A stretch of 10,876 bases of DNA from the NCBI GenBank assembly GCA_002295325.1, contig DBGA01000084.1, forward strand, positions 10,090 to 20,965, given 5' to 3'. The notes beneath the pieces were generated by a model, which worked only from the letters and a program-made list of their open reading frames with translations, did not search any database and was not told where the DNA came from. Origin of the DNA: Ruminococcaceae bacterium UBA866. Its GTDB lineage: Bacteria; Bacillota; Clostridia; Oscillospirales; Ruminococcaceae. A program made the position numbers and the translations under genes. Below are positions 7,183 to 10,876 of the stretch, piece after piece. Within the stretch, counting starts at the first letter, position 1; each line of letters opens with the position of its first letter.

Positions 7183-8787
7183 CTATAGCCCAAGCTTATT
7201 ACTTGCATCTTTATAGTTTTTAGACAAGTTTTCATTAACCTCTTTCAGACCACTTTTTTCGGCAGTTACAATCATTGCGTCAAAGATTTTATTAAACTCA
7301 ACCTCAGATTTTGCAGTACCCAATTTTGCGAAATTTTCAGCCTCAATTGAGGTAAGGTCGTCATACTTAATTTTAATATCTGTGCCTGATTTTGGATAAG
7401 CTAGTGTAAGAACATTTGACCAGTTTGCTCTTTTTAGGGTATCGTCAAATATCTTGCGTGTATTTTCGGTTGCGTTAGCATAGAAACCATTACCTATTGT
7501 TATGTAATCGTCAGCGGATAATAAGAAATTTAAAGCTTTATAATCATTTTCCACCGTACCTGCGGTAACAGCAGCTGCTCTCCGCTCAAGCACCTTAACA
7601 TTGCCGTCAGCATCGTAATCCCAGTCGGTTCCTTTAACACCATTTGCCAAAGAAACGCTGTTATCCTTTTGTTTTGCCCAGTTCAGCATCTTAATTGCTG
7701 TTTGAGGGTCTTTATTTTTCTTGGTGATAAACATAGCAGCCCAACCAGATACAGGAATTGTTTGTTTCCAATTTTCCATTAGCGGAACCTGTTCATATCT
7801 TGCTTCGGGAATGTTTGGCTTAACTTGACCCGTAAAGGTTTGCTCATCATTACCCGCATAGTGTGTAATCATAAATGTTTTGCCCGCTACAACATTTTGG
7901 AAAGTTTGTTCATCAGAGGTAAATGTGAAATTCTCAGCAGTTATAAAACCTGCACGGAAAAGCTCGTTAATAGTTTTCATATATTCACGATATTTTGGAT
8001 CAGAGAAATAATGAATATAATTGCCGTTTTCATCTAACGACATAACAGGGTCAAAACCTACAAGCTGACTAAGTCCACTGTATTCACGAGGGTTAATTGT
8101 CAGCGGAACCATATCAGGATATTGTGCCTTTACTTTTGTAAGCAACGATACAAAATCTACTTTATTTTTAATTGCAGGAGAGCCCAGCTTCTCATAAATA
8201 TCCTGTCGCATATGTAATTGTCCAAAGTTTGGCCCAACATTTTTAGCTTTTTTAATATCTTCAGCTGTGTTGAACTCATTTTTAAGCATATAGAATTGAC
8301 CGTCCTCAGCTACAAAAGCATTTAATTTCTTTTCAACGTCAGAAACTTTGAAGTCAGGTGTATATTTGTTGATAAGCTCATCTAAAGGCCAACATAGATC
8401 TGAAGAGGAAAGGTTGGTCAATTTAGAAGAGCTTGATGCCATAACTAAATCAGGTAAATCTCCGGAGGAAATAAGAAGGTTAAGTTGCTCTGAATCAGTA
8501 GCCTTTGTAAGGTCAATTGTGACACCTGTCTGCTCTTGCATCCATTTCCCTGTAATTCCATCATGAACGGTGTCGTAGGGGAGCCATGTGCAATCTGCAA
8601 ACATTGAGAAAGTAATAGGCTTCGATGGATCGGGAAACTGACTTGTAACGGTTGCTGGATCACCATTGGTTGAGCTGTTGCCCTCATTGGATAAGTTGCT
8701 ACCTTGATTGGAGTTAGAACAACCTATCATCGAAAAAACCAGAGAAGATGCCAAACATAGAGTAATAATACGCTTTGCTGTTTTCAT
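7183..8787 (-). CDS. Carbohydrate ABC transporter substrate-binding lipoprotein, LplA type
   Basis: Extracytoplasmic sugar receptor of the importer. The N-terminus is a lipoprotein signal: MKTAKR, a hydrophobic stretch, then the lipobox Ser-Met-Ile-Gly-Cys with Cys23 as the lipid-bearing residue. A Ser/Asn/Gly-rich linker follows (about 24-47). The mature part has the family-1 binding-protein layout, including WMQEQTGVTIDL and LLISSGDLPDLVMAS near the start of the first lobe, and many aromatic residues of the kind that stack on sugars. 534 residues is typical for the large LplA/LipO-like group that binds oligosaccharides or breakdown products of complex glycans. The ATG at 8787 is preceded by AGAAGGAGA at good spacing. 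It is the first gene of the importer operon and is divergent from the AraC regulator, which is its likely activator. Confidence 0.92.
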   Translation of the reverse strand: MKTAKRIITLCLASSLVFSMIGCSNSNQGSNLSNEGNSSTNGDPATVTSQFPDPSKPITFSMFADCTWLPYDTVHDGITGKWMQEQTGVTIDLTKATDSEQLNLLISSGDLPDLVMASSSSKLTNLSSSDLCWPLDELINKYTPDFKVSDVEKKLNAFVAEDGQFYMLKNEFNTAEDIKKAKNVGPNFGQLHMRQDIYEKLGSPAIKNKVDFVSLLTKVKAQYPDMVPLTINPREYSGLSQLVGFDPVMSLDENGNYIHYFSDPKYREYMKTINELFRAGFITAENFTFTSDEQTFQNVVAGKTFMITHYAGNDEQTFTGQVKPNIPEARYEQVPLMENWKQTIPVSGWAAMFITKKNKDPQTAIKMLNWAKQKDNSVSLANGVKGTDWDYDADGNVKVLERRAAAVTAGTVENDYKALNFLLSADDYITIGNGFYANATENTRKIFDDTLKRANWSNVLTLAYPKSGTDIKIKYDDLTSIEAENFAKLGTAKSEVEFNKIFDAMIVTAEKSGLKEVNENLSKNYKDASNKLGL

Positions 8788-8844
8788 AAAATAATCTCCT
8801 TCTTAAATTTTTTTAGAATCAATCTGTACGATTTCCTACAATTT

Positions 8845-8865
8845 GCTTGTCGCCATTCGGCAAGC
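8845..8865 (-). other. Hairpin in the leader of the binding-protein gene
   Basis: Arms 8845-8852 and 8858-8865 pair over 8 positions with a 5-base loop. The stem has one G-U pair if read on the plus strand and one C-A mismatch if read on the minus strand. It lies in the predicted 5' untranslated region of the binding-protein mRNA, about 60 bases before the start codon. Its role is unknown. Confidence 0.4.
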
Positions 8866-8921
8866 TGAAATTACGCTCAAAACTGTAACTTAAATATAAA
8901 AATAATTACTTTGATAAGGAT

Positions 8922-8950
8922 ATCATATATAAATCATACAAAAAAGTAAA
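8922..8950 (-). promoter_or_regulatory. Candidate promoter of the importer operon
   Basis: On the minus strand: -35 TTTACT (8945-8950), 17-base spacer, -10 TATGAT (8922-8927). The -10 is 5/6 to consensus and the -35 is 4/6, fitting a sigma-A promoter helped by an activator. Predicted start near 8915 leaves a leader of about 130 bases. The surrounding DNA is very A+T rich, so chance matches are possible. Confidence 0.5.
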
Positions 8951-9099
8951 TATACAAATTAAGAAAATATGATAAATTTCGGACAAATTTATTATATTTT
9001 ACATATTATTCTATAGAATTGTTACGCTATTTAATACTTATTAACAATTAAAATTAGAGAAGTAATATTCTAAAAATTGTAATTTTTTCATATTTTTGT

Positions 9100-9128
9100 T
9101 TGCATTGTAGCATAAAGTTTGTTACTAT
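9100..9128 (+). promoter_or_regulatory. Candidate promoter of the araC-type gene
   Basis: TTGCAT (9100-9105), 17-base spacer, TACTAT (9123-9128). Each box only partly matches the sigma-A consensus (3/6 and 4/6). It is in the right place, about 120 bases before the regulator start and before a short leader ORF. Tentative. Confidence 0.3.
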
Positions 9129-9189
9129 ATAGATAAATTATGGTAGCTATAATAATAACGACTGAAAGGTGGGCGAAAAAGAGCATTTC

Positions 9190-9258
9190 ATGTTTGAATT
9201 TTGCAGGACATTGGCGTACTCTAAAGTACACTTTGATGTTTTTCTCGAACAAGCATAA
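9190..9258 (+). CDS. Possible 22-residue leader peptide overlapping the regulator start
   Basis: A short frame from ATG 9190 ends in TAA at 9256-9258, whose last base is the A of the regulator's ATG (TAATG). The peptide is MFEFCRTLAYSKVHFDVFLEQA. A weak purine run, AAAAAGAG, lies about 6 bases before its ATG; an in-frame GTG at 9169 would lengthen it to 29 residues. The regulator has no visible Shine-Dalgarno of its own, so translation of this frame may deliver ribosomes to it. It has no recognised family and could be a chance frame. Confidence 0.3.
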   Translation: MFEFCRTLAYSKVHFDVFLEQA

Positions 9259-10196
9259 TGCTCCACTATATGAATAAACAACACTCCCTTGATGAATTGT
9301 GTCCCTACATTAGGGAAGCCGGATTGCAAAGACGCGATTCGTGGAAAGCAAAAAAAAGAAAAATATATGACCATCAGTTTTTGTATTGTTTTGTTGGAAC
9401 TGCACATGCAATTATCGAAGACGAATATTACGAAATTAAGCAAGGTCATATGGTTGTAATCCCGCCCGATACCCCTCACACATTTTGGGTTGATGATGAT
9501 ATGTCAGGCGAATTATACTGGTTTCATTGTGACTTTTTCTATTTTGAAGACAGAGAATGGCTTTTTGACTTTTATAATACTGCTGAAACTTATGCTACTC
9601 TCTTTGCCCTTGAGCTGAAATATCCTGAGCACTTGAGGTGTAATCCAATATTTGAAAATGATTACAGTATCCCGAAACACATTTCCTTTAAGGATACAGA
9701 CGGAATGGAGTTTTTATTTAGAAGTATTTATAAGGCATATATTAAAAAGGAATTGAATTGGCAAATTTCCACTAAAATATTTTTTTTAGAAATAATGGAA
9801 CTTATTTTAAGAAGCTCGGATAATCAAAAGCATATAAATCATAGCAATACACATGTTTCAAAAATAATAAATCAATATATCGCTCATAATTATTACAAAA
9901 AACTTACAGTAAAAGAGATTTGTAACTATACTGGATTTAATCCAGAATATGCAAGTAAACTCTTTAAAAAAGAGACTGGGATTAAGCTTATAGAATATTT
10001 AAACAAATATCGAATAGAAAAATCTAAAAAGTTGCTGCTAGATATTGATTTAAGCATAGCTGACATTGCTGAAATGGTTGGTTTTAATAACGAAAACTAT
10101 TATTGCAGTGTTACGAAGAAACTAGAGGGGAAGACACCCGCAAAGCTTAGAAGCTACCTGTTAGCAATTTTAGACGAGTCACAATTAAATGAATAA
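9258..10196 (+). CDS. AraC-family transcriptional regulator
   Basis: Likely senses a sugar and activates the divergent importer operon and perhaps the downstream beta-galactosidase gene. The N-terminal half is a cupin-type ligand domain: FVGTAHAIIEDEYYEIKQG, then VIPPDTPHTFW (about 46-77), the usual pattern of AraC sugar sensors. The C-terminus carries the two helix-turn-helix motifs, LTVKEICNYTGFNPEYASKL (about 216-235) and LSIADIAEMVGFNNENYY (about 265-282), ending in the conserved GKTPAKLR. 312 residues is slightly longer than a minimal AraC protein and normal for cupin-containing members. ATG 9258 is the first possible start after an in-frame stop at 9234; ATG 9270 is the alternative. Neither has a good ribosome site, but the short frame ending at TAATG may couple translation. 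Confidence 0.9.
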   Translation: MLHYMNKQHSLDELCPYIREAGLQRRDSWKAKKRKIYDHQFLYCFVGTAHAIIEDEYYEIKQGHMVVIPPDTPHTFWVDDDMSGELYWFHCDFFYFEDREWLFDFYNTAETYATLFALELKYPEHLRCNPIFENDYSIPKHISFKDTDGMEFLFRSIYKAYIKKELNWQISTKIFFLEIMELILRSSDNQKHINHSNTHVSKIINQYIAHNYYKKLTVKEICNYTGFNPEYASKLFKKETGIKLIEYLNKYRIEKSKKLLLDIDLSIADIAEMVGFNNENYYCSVTKKLEGKTPAKLRSYLLAILDESQLNE

Positions 10197-10240
10197 CATC
10201 AATAAAAATAACCGTCATTGACGGTTATTTTTATTGATGT
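10196..10240. terminator. Perfect 22-bp inverted repeat, bidirectional terminator after araC
   Basis: Arms 10196-10217 and 10219-10240 are perfectly complementary around one central base; the first arm begins at the last base of the regulator stop codon. The G+C-rich core AACCGTCA/TGACGGTT is flanked by A-rich and T-rich arms, so either strand gives a stem followed by a U-rich run. It separates the regulator from the beta-galactosidase gene. Confidence 0.85.
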
Positions 10241-10259
10241 AAAAAAGATAAATTTACTA

Positions 10260-10282
10260 AATGATATCTATATTTTATCATT
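10260..10282. promoter_or_regulatory. Inverted repeat upstream of the GH2 promoter, possible operator
   Basis: AATGATA (10260-10266), 9-base spacer, TATCATT (10276-10282), centred about 30 bases before the -35 box, where an activator would bind. AraC proteins often use direct rather than inverted repeats, and short A+T-rich repeats arise easily by chance, so this is tentative. Confidence 0.3.
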
Positions 10283-10299
10283 ATTATCTAATTTGTGAA

Positions 10300-10328
10300 T
10301 TTACATAAAATTGCGATAATGATATAAT
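10300..10328 (+). promoter_or_regulatory. Sigma-A-type promoter for the beta-galactosidase gene
   Basis: -35 TTTACA (10300-10305, 5/6 match), spacer of exactly 17 bases, -10 TATAAT (10323-10328, perfect). This is the best promoter match in the window. Transcription would start near 10335, leaving a leader of about 180 bases before the predicted GTG start. Confidence 0.7.
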
Positions 10329-10514
10329 TGAGTTGTATTTTTATTCCAATAATATGAAATATTTTGGTTTTATTGCCTATCAAATTTTAAAATTAATTTA
10401 TAAATTTAGAACAAATTACCGCTATATATCAATTATAAACAACGAATATTATATTAAATTGGTAAGCTTTCTATGATTATGAGTATCTAAATAAGTGGAT
10501 TGGAGTTGGACGTA

Positions 10515-10876
10515 GTGTATAATATTAAAAATCACGATTGGAGCAACATTAAGGTATTGCAAAGAAACCGTAAAGAGGCGAGGGTGTCCTTTGTGCCGTA
10601 TGCAACAAAGGCTGATGCCTTTGAATTTCAAGCCGCTAAATCAAGTAGAATTATAAACTTAAATGGTGAATGGTCTTTTAAGTGGTTTAGCTCACCATTA
10701 CTGATAACAGATGAAGTTATAAAGGAAAAAGGAATATGTAACAATGATTACGATAAAATATCTGTTCCTATGAACTGGCAATTTGCCGGATACGGTAAGT
10801 CTGTATATACAGATGAATTTTACCCATTTCCGCTAAATCCTCCCTTTATTCCTCCCCAAAATGAAACAGGTGTATA
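10515..10876 (+). CDS. Beta-galactosidase, LacZ-type glycoside hydrolase family 2, N-terminal part (3' end outside window)
   Basis: Cleaves terminal beta-galactose from lactose-like oligosaccharides. Only the first 120 or so codons are in the window. They match the N-terminal sugar-binding domain of LacZ-type GH2 enzymes: a lead-in ending in SFVPYATKADAF, then INLNGEWSFKW, then ISVPMNWQFAGYGKSVYTDE and the proline-rich YPFPLNPPFIPPQNETGV. These correspond to the family patterns LNGxWxFxxF, VPxNWQxxGY and YPFPxxPPxVPxxNPTG. The catalytic glutamates lie further on and cannot be checked. No ATG is available; GTG 10515 is preferred because GGAG (10502-10505) lies 9 bases before it, while in-frame TTGs at 10500 and 10506 are too close to it. 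No signal peptide is seen, so the enzyme is probably cytoplasmic and acts on sugar brought in by the neighbouring importer. Confidence 0.88.
   Translation, partial: MYNIKNHDWSNIKVLQRNRKEARVSFVPYATKADAFEFQAAKSSRIINLNGEWSFKWFSSPLLITDEVIKEKGICNNDYDKISVPMNWQFAGYGKSVYTDEFYPFPLNPPFIPPQNETGV

Larger units (their letters stand above)
10241..10514. other. A+T-rich promoter and leader region of the beta-galactosidase gene
   Basis: No gene is visible in these 274 bases. The region holds an inverted repeat AATGATA/TATCATT (10260-10266 and 10276-10282), a strong-looking promoter at 10300-10328, and a leader of about 180 bases without any clear stable structure. Confidence 0.5.

Noticed and set aside
8860..8885. 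Possible CcpA (cre) site in the importer leader
   Set aside because: The bases around the central CG do not fit the cre consensus on either side.
10449..10631. A 60-codon minus-strand frame over the GH2 start
   Set aside because: It is antisense to the clearly coding GH2 frame, has no recognisable product and no ribosome site.
1..10876. CRISPR arrays, tRNA or rRNA genes, phage genes
   Set aside because: No regularly spaced repeats, tRNA-like folds, rRNA stretches or phage structural genes were seen.

Overview
The window looks like the chromosome of a low-G+C Bacillota, most likely a Clostridia relative. The DNA is A+T rich, Shine-Dalgarno sites are strong (GGAGG type), GTG and TTG starts are common, and the protein families (LplA/B/C-type sugar importer with an AraC regulator, a SigY-like sigma/ABC operon, an IS200 relic) fit that group. 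No species can be named from the sequence alone.

Layout. (1) 2-877, plus strand: the 3' part of a DUF4091/GH123-like glycoside hydrolase. (2) 878-1277: a non-coding gap with an unexplained G+C-rich patch, closed by a bidirectional terminator at 1278-1317. (3) 4685 down to 1376, minus strand: a tightly overlapping four-gene operon of ECF-type sigma factor, six-helix membrane protein, ABC ATPase and ABC-2 permease. None of the four starts with ATG. (4) 4757-4787: a minus-strand terminator. (5) 4880-5081: a decayed IS200-type element that keeps its left-end hairpin and the start of tnpA. (6) 8787 down to 5174, minus strand: a carbohydrate ABC importer (lipoprotein binding protein, two permeases, no ATPase), with a hairpin between the binding protein and permease genes. 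(7) 9258-10196, plus strand: a divergent AraC-family regulator. (8) 10515 to the right edge: the 5' end of a LacZ-type GH2 beta-galactosidase behind a near-consensus promoter.

Regions 6-8, and possibly 1, form a glycan-use locus. The regulator presumably senses a sugar and activates the importer. Imported oligosaccharide would be cut by the GH2 enzyme and perhaps by the GH123-like enzyme. The sigma/ABC operon is a separate unit between them and resembles the Bacillus subtilis sigY-yxlCDEFG arrangement. I found no clearly new system. The most distinctive points are the all-non-ATG sigma/ABC operon with repeated 8-base TTG overlaps, the IS200 relic with its ribosome-site-hiding stem, and a possible leader peptide overlapping the araC start.
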